From NCBI RefSeq assembly GCF_009937995.1, contig NZ_AP021881.1:1178001-1242000 (forward strand): 64,000 nt of DNA. Direction: 5' to 3'. Positions 8,149-17,677 of this stretch are shown here, one piece after another (position 1 is the first letter of the stretch; each line of letters starts with the position of its first letter). Below the pieces are notes generated by a model. The model was not told the DNA's origin and searched no databases. It saw only the letters and a program-made list of their open reading frames with translations. The translations under genes were made by a program, and so were the position numbers. This DNA comes from Sulfuriferula nivalis. Its GTDB lineage: Bacteria > Pseudomonadota > Gammaproteobacteria > Burkholderiales > Sulfuriferulaceae.

Positions 8149-9417
8149 ATGTTATTTGAAAGCTTTGCTCAAGCGCAATCTGTTTTGTTGTGGTCGACCT
8201 TCGCTTTGGCTTTGGTTTTGGGGCTAGTCGCAAACAAAACCAATTTCTGTACTATGGGTGCAGTGTCTGACTGGGTGAATATGGGCGATATGGGGCGGAT
8301 GCGTGCATGGTTGCTGGCGATCGCAGTTGCTATGCTAGGTGTGTCTGTATTGGAATATCTGGGATTGGCTAATATTGATGCTTCATTCCCCCCGTATCGT
8401 GGTGCACAGTTGATTTGGGCGGAAAATATTTTCGGTGGTGTTTTGTTCGGTATCGGTATGACTTTCGCTTCAGGTTGCGGCAACAAGACCTTGATTCGTA
8501 TTGGTGGCGGCAATATCAAATCCATATTTGTTTTGCTGATTATTTCAGTGATAGCTTATTTTATGGTTAATCCTTTCCCCGGAACAGATAAGACATTGTT
8601 TACTGTTTTGTTTAATGGCTGGCTGCGTCCTTTAGCTATTAATGTGGGTACGCATCAAGATTTGGCTTCATTCTTAGTGAACGATGCGAGTCTGAAACAG
8701 GCTCGTTTAGTGTTGGGTGTATTAATCGCATTATTCATTGCGATTTTCGTTTTTAAGTCCAAAGATTTTCGTGCCAGCAAAGATAATATTATTGGTGGTT
8801 TGGTAGTGGGCCTGGTTGTGTTGGGTGCTTGGTATATCAGTACTGTAGTCGGCGTGAAAGCCTCTGATGGAACGGTTTATACTCTGCAGTCGTATGTTCA
8901 AGAGTGGGATTTTGCTGCTGGACCTAACGATATCAAGCCAGCAGACAGTCGTCCATTAAGTCCACAATCTTTTACGTTTATTAATCCTATGGGTCAAACT
9001 TTGGGCTATGCAATAGCTAAATTTGATGGCAGCTTTCTGACGTTTGGTGTAATGGCACTTGCGGGTGTTATTGCGGGTTCGTTGCTTTGGTCACTGTTGA
9101 GTCGTAATTTCCGTATCGAATGGTTTGCATCGTTTGCGGATTTTCGTAATCATGTATTTGGTGCCGTTCTAATGGGATTTGGTGGTGTTTTAGCGATGGG
9201 GTGCACTATAGGTCAGGGCATTACGGGTATGTCTACTTTAGCATTAGGTTCATTTTTGGCATTGATTAGTATTGTATTTGGCAGCGCTATGACTATGCGT
9301 ATGCAATATTACAAATTGGTGTATGAAGCTGATGCAAGTTTTATGAAATCATTATTTAGTAGTTTGGTTGATTTCAAATTGTTGCCAGCATTTATGCGTA
9401 AGCTCGAAGCAGTTTAA
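8149..9417 (+). CDS. YeeE/YedE-family sulfur-compound permease
   Basis: Integral membrane protein of 422 residues with about ten hydrophobic segments and the duplicated Sulf_transp (DUF395) repeats. The conserved cysteines lie in NFCTMGA (near residue 35), FASGCGNKTL (about 108) and LAMGCTIGQG (about 350), which in TsuA line the thiosulfate path. Likely imports thiosulfate or a related sulfur species, or supplies sulfur to a partner enzyme. Ribosome site CAGGAG before ATG 8149. The stop lies only 18 bases before the inverted repeat of the mobile region, so any native terminator or downstream partner has been displaced. Confidence 0.85.
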   Translation: MLFESFAQAQSVLLWSTFALALVLGLVANKTNFCTMGAVSDWVNMGDMGRMRAWLLAIAVAMLGVSVLEYLGLANIDASFPPYRGAQLIWAENIFGGVLFGIGMTFASGCGNKTLIRIGGGNIKSIFVLLIISVIAYFMVNPFPGTDKTLFTVLFNGWLRPLAINVGTHQDLASFLVNDASLKQARLVLGVLIALFIAIFVFKSKDFRASKDNIIGGLVVGLVVLGAWYISTVVGVKASDGTVYTLQSYVQEWDFAAGPNDIKPADSRPLSPQSFTFINPMGQTLGYAIAKFDGSFLTFGVMALAGVIAGSLLWSLLSRNFRIEWFASFADFRNHVFGAVLMGFGGVLAMGCTIGQGITGMSTLALGSFLALISIVFGSAMTMRMQYYKLVYEADASFMKSLFSSLVDFKLLPAFMRKLEAV

Positions 9418-9434
9418 GTTAGATATTTCAAAAT

Positions 9435-9486
9435 TAAAAACCCTTTGCATTATCACAACTAGGGCGTGTAATATCGTGTTGATAAC
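9435..9486 (+). repeat. Left terminal inverted repeat of the outer element
   Basis: Begins TAAAAACCCTTTGCATT and continues to the GTTGATA block. It matches the reverse complement of 21721-21772 without gaps at 47 of 52 positions, with 17 identical bases at the outer tip. It lies 56 bases before the transposase start, as expected for an element end. Confidence 0.85.
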
Positions 9487-9541
9487 TTCAGCATAATTCA
9501 ACTACAATGCTCCTTGAGTCTACGATTCAGGGGGCATTACT

Positions 9542-11440
9542 TTGGCGAAAAAATCTTCTTCAGGCTATCGGCTACCACCACCGCATGACGGGTTGAACGT
9601 CAATTTCTGCAAAAACCCAAAATGTGCTAATTTCGGCGTGCCAGAAATACCTGGCAGGGGATACCGACCAAAAGGATCTGCACCTTTACCCGGGTTTTAT
9701 ATCCTTAACAGTAAGGGTAACAATAATCCGAAACTGGAATGCAGCATATGCGAAGACAATCAACCGATACGGAACAATGCTTCGATACTTGAAGACCTAG
9801 ATCGAATATCTGCTTACCTCAAATACACTCCCGAAGCATCTTGCCCTAATTCAGCATGCACGATGCATGGAGTTTCCTTATCTCAGGGTGGGAACAATTA
9901 CGCAGCTTTCGGCGTTACAGCAGCGGGAACGCCGCGCTGGCGATGTAACGTTTGTCGAAAGACGTTTACCGTTGGCGGCAAATCTACGCGTAAACACAAA
10001 GTCCCTCATAAGAATCGTGAGGTTATGTTACTGCTGATGAACAAGGTGCCACTAAGCCGGATTGCGGAAATCACTGGTCTGGATCGTAAATCACTATATG
10101 GGAAGATTGCTTTTATTCACCGGCAATGCCTGCTGTTAGCTCAAAGTCGGGAAAAGCTACTACTGGAAGACTTCCCACTACCAAAGATGTATGTCGCAGT
10201 GGATCGACAAATGCATATTGTGAACTGGAACAGCCGTAAGGACAGGCGCAACATTCAACTAAATGCAATCGGCACAGCGGATATTAAAACCGGCTATGTT
10301 TTCGGTATGCATCTAAATTTCGACGAAACTATCAATCCAGATCAACTAAAGCTTTTGGCGAAAGAGGCAGGAGATTACAACTTAACACAGCCATTTCGAA
10401 AATATGCCAGGTTTTGGTTAAAACCCGACTATGCGGCTGCGTTAATCAAGGGGTCATCCACAGCTAAGAGGAGAATTACGCGTGCACTTCAGATTGCGCG
10501 TGGCGCTGACACACTGACCGCAGAAATCATGGGCGAATATGAAGCAGCAAAAGATCGTGATGATATTGAGGATAGTGATGAAAAAAACAGCAACATTATG
10601 CTTCCAACTAATGGAGTGCAGGTACGGGAACAATACACCATGCAGGCCCATTTCTTGTTGATGGCAAAAATGCTAGCAAATGCGCCTAAAGTCCGTTTTT
10701 TTCTAGATCAGGATTCAGGATTCCGTGCAGCTTTTTTAGCAGCCTTCCATGATAGAGTGACTGCTAGAACTGCCGATGCCTGGTATGTAAAAGTATTGAA
10801 AGAGGCAACTATCGACGAGAAAGACCAAGCAATCGCCGCAAGCTTACGTGTGTTCAGGGCAGTAAAAGCCGCGAATCCCGGACTCACTGATTTTGAAATT
10901 AAGGTATTAATGACAAAGGCCGAGATGCAGCGCGCAGTGTCGTTGGGATACCCAGATGACTGGTGGTTGGTGCACCCATTGCCAAATAAGAGCGAACCTG
11001 CCAAACACATATGCTGGCTTACAAATATAAGCACATATTCCGACGATCATGCAGCGAGACTGTATCTGAAAGCATCATTACACCCAATCGATCGATTCTT
11101 TATGCTGGTGCGACGTAGACTTTCTTTTGCAGAGCGGGCTTACGGATCTGCCAATCAAGCAGGCCGGAAGTGGTATGGCTATAACGCGTATCGCCCAGAT
11201 AACTTAGCAAAGCTACTGGATATCTTTCGTGTGTTCTATAACTACTCGCTCAAAGGATCGGATGGCAAGACGCCCGCAATGAAATTAGGCTTGGCACGCG
11301 GACCTGTGGCACCAGAGGATATTCTTTATTTCGAGCCCCTTACCTCAACTCGAAAACCGAGAACTAAGCGCCCCGCTGATATCGATAAGCATTCTGATTG
11401 GGTTGCTGACGATAAAACACTGCCACCATGGGCATTTTAA
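9542..11440 (+). CDS. Putative DDE transposase with two N-terminal zinc ribbons
   Basis: 632 residues, start TTG 9542. The N terminus has two cysteine clusters: C23-x4-C28 paired with CSIC near residue 70, and CPNSAC near 105 paired with CNVC near 140. A helix-turn-helix follows (PLSRIAEITGLDRKSLYGKI), an arrangement like InsA/IS1-type DNA-binding parts. The C-terminal two thirds look like an RNase-H-type catalytic domain: candidate acidic residues are the Asp in YVAVDRQ (about 220), Asp in FFLDQDSG (about 388) and Glu in FAERAYG (about 530). It ends with the transposase-like YNYSLKGSDGKTPAMKLGL. It is twice the size of IS1/IS1595 enzymes, so I assign no IS family. The inverted repeat 56 bases upstream supports the transposase reading. 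Confidence 0.7.
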   Translation: MAKKSSSGYRLPPPHDGLNVNFCKNPKCANFGVPEIPGRGYRPKGSAPLPGFYILNSKGNNNPKLECSICEDNQPIRNNASILEDLDRISAYLKYTPEASCPNSACTMHGVSLSQGGNNYAAFGVTAAGTPRWRCNVCRKTFTVGGKSTRKHKVPHKNREVMLLLMNKVPLSRIAEITGLDRKSLYGKIAFIHRQCLLLAQSREKLLLEDFPLPKMYVAVDRQMHIVNWNSRKDRRNIQLNAIGTADIKTGYVFGMHLNFDETINPDQLKLLAKEAGDYNLTQPFRKYARFWLKPDYAAALIKGSSTAKRRITRALQIARGADTLTAEIMGEYEAAKDRDDIEDSDEKNSNIMLPTNGVQVREQYTMQAHFLLMAKMLANAPKVRFFLDQDSGFRAAFLAAFHDRVTARTADAWYVKVLKEATIDEKDQAIAASLRVFRAVKAANPGLTDFEIKVLMTKAEMQRAVSLGYPDDWWLVHPLPNKSEPAKHICWLTNISTYSDDHAARLYLKASLHPIDRFFMLVRRRLSFAERAYGSANQAGRKWYGYNAYRPDNLAKLLDIFRVFYNYSLKGSDGKTPAMKLGLARGPVAPEDILYFEPLTSTRKPRTKRPADIDKHSDWVADDKTLPPWAF

Positions 11441-11690
11441 GACTTGGTTGCTGATAATTTGGCTGGGTGCTGAAGGTATCCATTGTGCCTGAAGTAGTCT
11501 TTCCATTCATACAAGCATGACCGTCTCTTGTTCGGCCCTACCGGACAGTGACGTTCCAACCCTGAATGGCTGTTGTATATACTAGACTGAACTGTGGTTA
11601 CTCGCCAAATCCCACTTTCAGACTCAGTAAAAGTGCAGTGGATTACCCTTACACCCACGTCAATTTATACACCACGCAGCGTAAATAGCG
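11441..11690. other. Gap between transposase and TPR gene remnants
   Basis: 250 bases between the convergent transposase and TPR stops. No second copy of the 52-bp inverted repeat was found here. That argues against the transposase being a self-contained short element ending at this point. No gene or strong terminator seen. Confidence 0.5.
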
Positions 11691-12763
11691 TCACGTACGT
11701 CCCGTTTGCAAAGCCGTAAAATCTGGTTCTGGACACTTATGCCCAAAATGTGCCGCCCAAGGGAACTGAGCGCCGTGTTTCACGTATTGATGGTATAGCG
11801 ACTGCGCTAACTTATCATCGCCAGACAGTATCCAACCTGTCGCATTACACAACACCGATGCATATGCTTGAGACTTTACGGGCAATAATGCTGCGGTCTT
11901 TTGCGCCTCTTGCACGGCGATATAACGATAATGAAAACGTTTGTCGATGGTGGGCGTAGTTGACGCAAAACGCTGGCGTTCGGATGGGCTGACTAAATTA
12001 AAACCTTGAAACCGTTTCTGCTCTACTTTCGACAAAGCATCTACCTTGTTAAGGTATTCACCCGCAAAAAAAACAAATGCATTTTTTGGCACAAAACTTG
12101 TGTAGTCAAGCTGATAACTACCATCCGCAAAAGCATCATCCGGATCAAGTTCATATCCCAAAATTTCCATGCCATGCTCACGTGCCATGTTCGCAGCAGC
12201 ATACCAAGCTCGTGCTTTTTCAAGTTTGTCATGTGTATGCTGAGCCAAGATTAAAGATGCCATATAGGCTTTTGCCCATTGCGAGGGGTTCCCCTTCACA
12301 GGATTTCCCAATTCATCTTGAGCCATAGGCCCTGCATAAAAATATGGGATTGCTTGCGCGAATTTCCCCTCGCGCATCAATCGTCGCGCCAATAACTCAC
12401 GTAGACCTTCTGCAGGCGTACGTCGATAAGCCACAACACCCTGTATTTTCTCTTCGTCCGATACAACAGGAATGGTCGCGGCATGTTGATCGACATAGGC
12501 TTGCAATTCCTCAGTGGAAAAAATACGTTCCGCCAAATAAGCCGCATCTAACCACGACGTTTCAGACAGAATTTGTAACGCCTGATCAAAGTCTCCACGA
12601 CCTACAGAAAATACGGCAAATTCATCCCGTAAAAGCGCTTCTGGCGGAACTGTAGTCCAGTCATAGTCTTCGGCATACGTATATTCAAGCGAAGTAGTTT
12701 TAGTGGCGCCCTCAGCTTGAGGATGTTCTTGCGCATAAGCGGTCAAAGCTTGATGATATTGTT
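11691..12763 (-). pseudogene. TPR-like exported protein, 3' part
   Basis: Downstream half of a gene that begins at 17677 on the minus strand and is split by IS91 copy 1. At the junction the codons read through cleanly as AAAQQ-YHQALTAYAQEHPQAEG once the element is removed; combined length 2187 bases, 729 codons including the stop. This half is rich in helical, TPR-like pairs (for example LRELLARRLMREGKFAQAIP and KARAWYAAANMAREHG) with no catalytic motif that I recognise. It ends DFTALQTGRT. An internal TTG at 12746 could start a shorter product, but this is a remnant of the larger gene. Confidence 0.8.
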
Positions 12764-12841
12764 GAACGAAGCCGCTTAAAGTGGACCCCGATTTCTGGAC
12801 AATGAATTAAGATGGTAACCTGCTGTAAAAAGGAGCGGGTT

Positions 12842-13135
12842 GTGAGTGAAACAAATCGTAAGCATTTTTCGGGTGAGTTTAAAGCCAAGGTTGCAGTGGA
12901 AGCGATTCGTGGTGTCAAGACGGTTAACGAAATAGGTCAGGAATTTGGCGTGCATCCGACCCAGGTTGGATTGTGGAAGAAAGAGTTGCAAGAACAAGCT
13001 GCTGGCTTGTTTAATGCCAAACGCGGCCCGAAGCCAGTGGATCTCTCTGCTAGTCCAGAGCGACTGTATTCCGAGATTGGCAGACTCAAAATGGAATTGG
13101 ACTGGCTTAAAAAAAAGTCCGGGATCAACCCATAG
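12842..13135 (+). CDS. IS3-family transposase OrfA
   Basis: Helix-turn-helix DNA-binding half of the IS3 transposase, about 97 residues from GTG 12842 (AGGAG six bases upstream; start SETNRKHFSGEFKAKVA). It contains TVNEIGQEFGVHPTQVGLWK and a coiled C-terminal segment rich in leucines. A run of eight A (13109-13116) sits in the dnaX-like heptamer A-AAA-AAG in the zero frame, where -1 slippage gives the OrfAB fusion transposase. Confidence 0.92.
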   Translation: MSETNRKHFSGEFKAKVAVEAIRGVKTVNEIGQEFGVHPTQVGLWKKELQEQAAGLFNAKRGPKPVDLSASPERLYSEIGRLKMELDWLKKKSGINP

Positions 13136-13194
13136 CACTGCGCAAGCAGTGGATTAGCCAATGCACATCTTTAGCACTCAGTCAGCAGTGTGCA

Positions 13195-14088
13195 TTGGCG
13201 GGTGTGGCGCGATCCAGCGTTTATGCGCCCAGATTGATCAAAGCCACTGACGAACAAGAATTGGCATTGCTGACGTTGATAGACACAGAATACACACGGC
13301 ATCCATTTTATGGCAGCCGCAAGATTAGGCATTACCTGAGTAGCATAGGACACCACATCAATCGCAAACGAGTGCAACGATTAATGCGCACACTGGGGTT
13401 AGCTGGCATGGCGCCAGGACCGAACACCAGTCGTGCGCACCCGCAGCATAAGATTTATCCTTACCTGCTCAGAGGTGTCGCAGTGACCCGTCCCAATCAG
13501 GTGTGGAGTACGGATATCACTTACCTGCGCCTGCCACGAGGATTCGTGTATTTGGTGGCAGTGATAGATTGGTACTCGCGCAAAGTGCTGGCATGGCGAT
13601 TATCGAATACGATGGACAGTGGCTTCTGTGTGGACTGTCTGGAACAGGCACTACAGTCGCACGGCATACCTGAGTTATTTAACACTGATCAGGGCAGTCA
13701 GTTCACCAGTGACGCGTTTACGGGTGCACTCAAGGAAAACGGCATTACGATTAGCATGGATGGTCGCGGACGGGCATTGGATAACATCTTTGTGGAACGG
13801 CTCTGGCGTAGCGTCAAGCACGAAGACGTATATTTGAAAGGCTATGCTACATTACCAGCACTGCTGCTAGGATTGACGGAATACTTTGTGTTTTATAACG
13901 CTGAACGTATCCATCAGTCACTGGGTTATAAAACACCAGACGAGGTTTATCGAACAGCCAGTGGCGGTGGTGCCAGCATCGTGGACAAGTTCACTACGTC
14001 AGGAAAAGCGTTGTTAGAAAAAGATCGAAAACCAGAAACAAAACCGGGGCAGCGCCGTGCAGCTGCATATGAAAGGTTACCCTCTTAA
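13195..14088 (+). CDS. IS3-family transposase OrfB (DDE catalytic part)
   Basis: rve-type integrase core. Catalytic Asp in WSTDITYL, Asp in FNTDQGSQF and Glu in NIFVERLWRSVKHE, followed by YNAERIHQSLGYKTP. In the -1 frame the coding sequence is open back to the slippery run at 13109-13116, continuing as VRDQPIALRKQW, so the active protein is probably the OrfAB fusion. The TTG at 13195 is only a formal start. All catalytic residues are intact. Confidence 0.92.
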   Translation: MAGVARSSVYAPRLIKATDEQELALLTLIDTEYTRHPFYGSRKIRHYLSSIGHHINRKRVQRLMRTLGLAGMAPGPNTSRAHPQHKIYPYLLRGVAVTRPNQVWSTDITYLRLPRGFVYLVAVIDWYSRKVLAWRLSNTMDSGFCVDCLEQALQSHGIPELFNTDQGSQFTSDAFTGALKENGITISMDGRGRALDNIFVERLWRSVKHEDVYLKGYATLPALLLGLTEYFVFYNAERIHQSLGYKTPDEVYRTASGGGASIVDKFTTSGKALLEKDRKPETKPGQRRAAAYERLPS

Positions 14089-14226
14089 ACTCGACGTATT
14101 ATTGTCTTGACGGAGGGGTCCACTTTAGCTATCGCGGAGAAATATTCCCGAACCATCAAATTACGCAGCATAATTTCGTCTCCCCCAGCAATGGAATTTT
14201 GATTACTGTACCACGAGGAGACGACA

Positions 14227-15140
14227 TTGACAGCCCCCACACCCATCCCCGCGCACTTCGAGCACAATCACCAGCGACTGCTGAATTGCCTCAAGCTCAG
14301 AGGCATGCAGCCTAAAACCATCGCCTTGTATTCACACGGCGTACGGCGCGCAGCGGTGTATTTTAATGACCAGATAGACGCGCTCACCAAGCCACAATTA
14401 ACCGACTATTTTGTTCGCATCCTGGATACCCATTCATGGAGTACGCTCAAACATGATCTGTATGGACTGAAGTTCTATTATGCCCATGTACTCAGCCAAC
14501 CCTGGCCAGGTGCGGATCTGGTTAAACCACCCAAGTCATATAGCCTGCCCGACATCATTACCGTCGCCCAGGCACAACAAATCTTCATGGCCACCCGCGT
14601 ATTGAGCTACCGCGTATTCTTCTTCACCCTCTACAGCCTGGGCTTACGATTAGGCGAAGGCTTACGCTTGCAGGTAGGGGATATCGATGCGGATCGGATG
14701 CGGGTGCAAGTACGCAACGCCAAAGGCAACCGTGATCGATTGGTGCCGTTATCAGAGAACACCTTGCAGGTATTGCGCCGTTTCTGGCTCACCCATCGCA
14801 ACCCAAGCTTGCTCTTTCCTAATCGACACGGCGGTCTTGCCAAATCGCACTTGGCACGCACCCCGCTGGATCGTGGTGGTATCCAGACCACCTTGGGTCA
14901 AGTGACCCGTGACTGTGGCTTAAAAAAAGAATTACACCACACAGCCTGCGCCACAGCTATGCCACCCACCTGATAGAAGCTGGCATCGATTTACTCGAAA
15001 TTCAGCAGATACTCGGACACCAGTCCATCCTCACCACCATCCGCTACACCCACCTCACCGAACAACGCCATCAGAGCGCACACACTCGCCTTAATCAATT
15101 AATGGAGAAATTCCACATTCATTGGGGCAAAGTCAAATGA
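14227..15140 (+). CDS. IS91-associated tyrosine recombinase, copy 1, needs -1 frameshift
   Basis: Phage-integrase-type protein encoded upstream of the IS91 transposase. Start TTG 14227 after GAGGAGA. The zero frame has the N-terminal SAM-like domain and the first catalytic Arg region ([16 protein letters not shown]) but stops at 14973 before the active site is complete. A run of seven A at 14922-14928 allows -1 slippage into the frame reading [22 protein letters not shown] and TIRYTHL, which supplies HxxR, His and the Tyr nucleophile, ending at 15138-15140. That stop overlaps the transposase ATG as ATGA, showing that the shifted frame is the real C terminus. Full product about 303 residues. 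Identical in copy 2. Confidence 0.85.
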
Positions 15141-16252
15141 TCAGACTGGCGCACATCGTAGCAACCTACGCAGCTAAACTGCTTGCACAACACGGTCATC
15201 ACCTATTGCCCAGCCAGCAAGCTGCCTTAACCGCCTTTCAAACCTGCCGTAGCCAGATGAGCCCGAGGATGCAACTTGCCTGTGATGATTGTCAAACACC
15301 CAGCTACCTGCCACATTCCTGCGGTCATCGGCATTGCCCGCATTGCCAGGCGCACGAATCACAGCGCTGGATAGACCAGCAATTACACAAATCCATCCCC
15401 GCCAACTACTTCATGCTCACCTTCACCGTGCCCGCCCAGTTGCGCACACTGGCCTGGCAACATCAGCGCGTCATGTATGACTTGATCACACGCTGCGCGT
15501 GGGAAACAGTCAACACCTTCAGCCAAAACGACAACAAGCTGCGCGGCAGCGCAGGGGCGGTGACTGTACTGCATACCCATAACCGCCGACTGGACTATCA
15601 CCCCCATGTGCATCTCGTCATGCCCGCTGTCGCCTTTAACCCCAAACAGCGACGCATGCGTCATAAACACGGCAACTACCTGTTTAACCACAAAGCCCTG
15701 GCCAAAGTATTTCGTGCCAAATTACTGGCAGGCATCAGACAAGCAGGACTCACCCTGCCAAACGATTACCCGACCGATTGGGTGGTGGATTGCAAAGCCG
15801 TCGGCACTGGACAGCACGCTCTGATCTACCTTGGGCGCTATCTGTATCGGGGGGTGATACAGGAGAAAGACATCCTCTCCGACCGGCATGGTCAGGTCAC
15901 CTTCCGTTACCGGAACAGCCAAACCAAACAAATGGAAACCCGTACCTTGAGTGGTGTAGCCTTCCTGCGACTGATACTGCAACACATTCTGCCCAAAGGC
16001 TACCGCCGCGCCCGCAACTTTGGCTACCTGCATCCCAATAGCAAACTACTCACCCAGCTACAGCTGACCCACCTATGGCGACGGAACAATCCGCCGCCAG
16101 CGCAACCCAGACCAGCGATACGTTGCCAATGTTGCGGTGGGGTGATGAAGATAGTGCGCACACGTATCAAAGCGATACCGCTAGCCACATCAGCCCCATC
16201 TATAAAACGGGAACACAGAGCAGATGACACAGGGTGGGAGACCATGCGCTAA
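15137..16252 (+). CDS. IS91-family HUH (Y2) transposase, copy 1
   Basis: Rolling-circle transposase of about 371 residues from ATG 15137 (the TTG at 15122 lies inside the recombinase end). N-terminal zinc-binding cysteines CDDCQ and CGHRHCPHC, the HUH motif HPHVHLVMP, and the paired tyrosines in [10 protein letters not shown] expected for the Y2 nucleophiles. C-terminal CQCCGG resembles the family tail. The four-base overlap with the recombinase gene implies coupled translation. Confidence 0.93.
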   Translation: MIRLAHIVATYAAKLLAQHGHHLLPSQQAALTAFQTCRSQMSPRMQLACDDCQTPSYLPHSCGHRHCPHCQAHESQRWIDQQLHKSIPANYFMLTFTVPAQLRTLAWQHQRVMYDLITRCAWETVNTFSQNDNKLRGSAGAVTVLHTHNRRLDYHPHVHLVMPAVAFNPKQRRMRHKHGNYLFNHKALAKVFRAKLLAGIRQAGLTLPNDYPTDWVVDCKAVGTGQHALIYLGRYLYRGVIQEKDILSDRHGQVTFRYRNSQTKQMETRTLSGVAFLRLILQHILPKGYRRARNFGYLHPNSKLLTQLQLTHLWRRNNPPPAQPRPAIRCQCCGGVMKIVRTRIKAIPLATSAPSIKREHRADDTGWETMR

Positions 16253-16521
16253 ACCAGCCCACACCGCCCACCTGCCAGACTAGGCAGGTATGGCCGTGCT
16301 CGCCCTGAAGAAGGCTGAAATTGGGTTAACATGCCCGAAAAGCCGACTAAAAACGGTGAGTTGAATAGAATAAGTTGCTGCAATGGCAACGTGAAGGTCG
16401 TGAAATGGCGGGTGGGATGCGTAACGCGTCCAGTTATGCCAGCATAGTCAAAAAGATATTTCCATAAGCGCTCAAGCAACACCCGCCCCAGCCATGCCGG
16501 GCTTGTCCAACAAACGGTTCA

Positions 16522-16549
16522 GATTGTGGCTCGCTTCGCGATCACAATC
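16522..16549. repeat. oriIS-like hairpin near right end, copy 1
   Basis: GATTGTG and CACAATC pair around an inner TCGC-TTC-GCGA stem, ending 14 bases before the element terminus at 16563. A hairpin just inside the 3' end is typical of the IS91 replication origin. The same structure occurs in copy 2. Confidence 0.7.
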
Positions 16550-16563
16550 TAACCTTATTCGTT

Positions 16564-17677
16564 GTGCAGCGGCATCCATATCACCTCGTTGGATGGCCAG
16601 TTTTGCCTTCAACCATTCTGCGCGAGGCGAATTGGCGTGCTTTGCAAACTTTGCCGCATCTTCGTAGCGACCCATGGCATAGGCCATAACGGCTAAATTA
16701 TCCGCCCCATCAAAATTTTTCTGACGGAGTTGCTGCTCACTTATTTCCAATAAAGCACTCATCTTGTCAGCTTGTTCAGGTTTTGCCGTCTCTCTACCAA
16801 AGGCATCCCCCGGTTCAACAAAATCCACCACATAACTAATCAACAGTTTACGGGTTTCGTTATCTTCTGCCGTCAACGACAACAAGTTTTGATTTTTAAA
16901 TAACCACCGCGAAACGTCTCTCAACGATAATATTCCATCACCACCCAGACGGCTCTGCATCGAGTATAGATGCACGGCCTGAACCACATTCGCAGCGACT
17001 TCTTTTGATGAGCCGTCCGCCAGACTGGGGTAACCTGCGGTCAGTAAGTGAGTGCGCGCCTGTTCCCCATAACTCTCCAGTGCCAATTGCAGAGGATCAG
17101 CTTTACCTTGGCTAGCAAGTTTGCGAGTCATAACAAAATACTGATCTGCCTGTAACAGCAATTGTGAGTCAGGCTTGATATCACGGATTTGTACCAAAGC
17201 AATCCGTCCTAGCATAAATGCCGCCCATACCACACGTGAATCGCCCGACTTATCAGGCAGGTTCAAAATCTTATGGAAACGTTCGGCAGCAGATGTGTAA
17301 TGCTGAAGATGAAAATCTGTTGCTGCAGCAGCATACAAACGATCTGCTTCGGGTTTGTCAGCCAATTTACGATAGGTTTCATCCCCGCTGGCATCCAGAA
17401 TTTTCTCAGATTGAGGATTTGGCTGCTCATCCGTTGTAGTAGAATTTTCGCTTGAACTGACTTCATTTGTGCCTGTAACGGGCGGTAAGTTTTTTGTCGA
17501 ATCCGTACCATCCAACAAATGCATGGCGTCTGCATAAAAATTTCCACCGGTTGCTGGATCGGCTAACACAGCTGCTCGCCCCGGCAATAAAAGTTTGAAA
17601 TCTGGGCCGCAGGCTAAAGCGGTCAGCACCAAAGTACTGGCCAGCACCGCAATTAAAGTCAGTTCAATTTTCCGCAT
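16564..17677 (-). pseudogene. TPR-like exported protein, 5' part
   Basis: Upstream half of the 728-residue gene completed at 12763-11691. ATG 17677 overlaps the DUF3142 stop by 14 bases. An N-terminal signal sequence (MRKIELTLIAVLASTLVLTA, cleavage near LACGPDF) suggests export and perhaps a lipoprotein, although the lipobox is not ideal. After a low-complexity Ser/Thr/Asn stretch come TPR-like helices (DRLYAAAATDFHLQHYTSAA). The open frame runs about 30 codons into IS91 and stops at 16472, so a truncated product could be made. No function known to me. Confidence 0.8.

Larger units (their letters stand above)
12777..14127 (+). mobile_element. IS3-family insertion sequence, 1351 bp
   Basis: Inverted ends TAAAGTGGACCCC (left) and GGGGTCCACTTTA (right). 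It is flanked by a 3-bp direct repeat GCT at 12774-12776 and 14128-14130; the intact site is GCCGCTATCG, seen in IS91 copy 2. Carries orfA and orfB with an A-AAA-AAG slippery site between them. It landed only 13 bases inside the left end of IS91 copy 1, so it is younger than that insertion. Confidence 0.93.
12764..16563 (+). mobile_element. IS91-family element, copy 1 (interrupted by IS3-family element)
   Basis: Starts GAACGAAGCCGCT and ends CCTTATTCGTT, the same ends as copy 2 at 18795-21240. With the 1351-bp IS3-family insertion and its 3-bp duplication removed it is 2446 bp, exactly the length of copy 2, and the coding sequences translate identically. It encodes a tyrosine recombinase and an HUH transposase. 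There is no target duplication beyond an ambiguous GTT shared by flank and element end, as expected for rolling-circle IS91 elements. It splits the TPR gene. Confidence 0.9.

Noticed and set aside
12006-12655. Overlapping plus-strand frames inside the TPR gene
   Set aside because: They are antisense to a well-supported coding sequence and show no domain.
16472-17677. Open frame read as a complete 401-residue gene
   Set aside because: Its last residues come from the IS91 end; the true gene continues at 12763, so it is annotated as a split gene.
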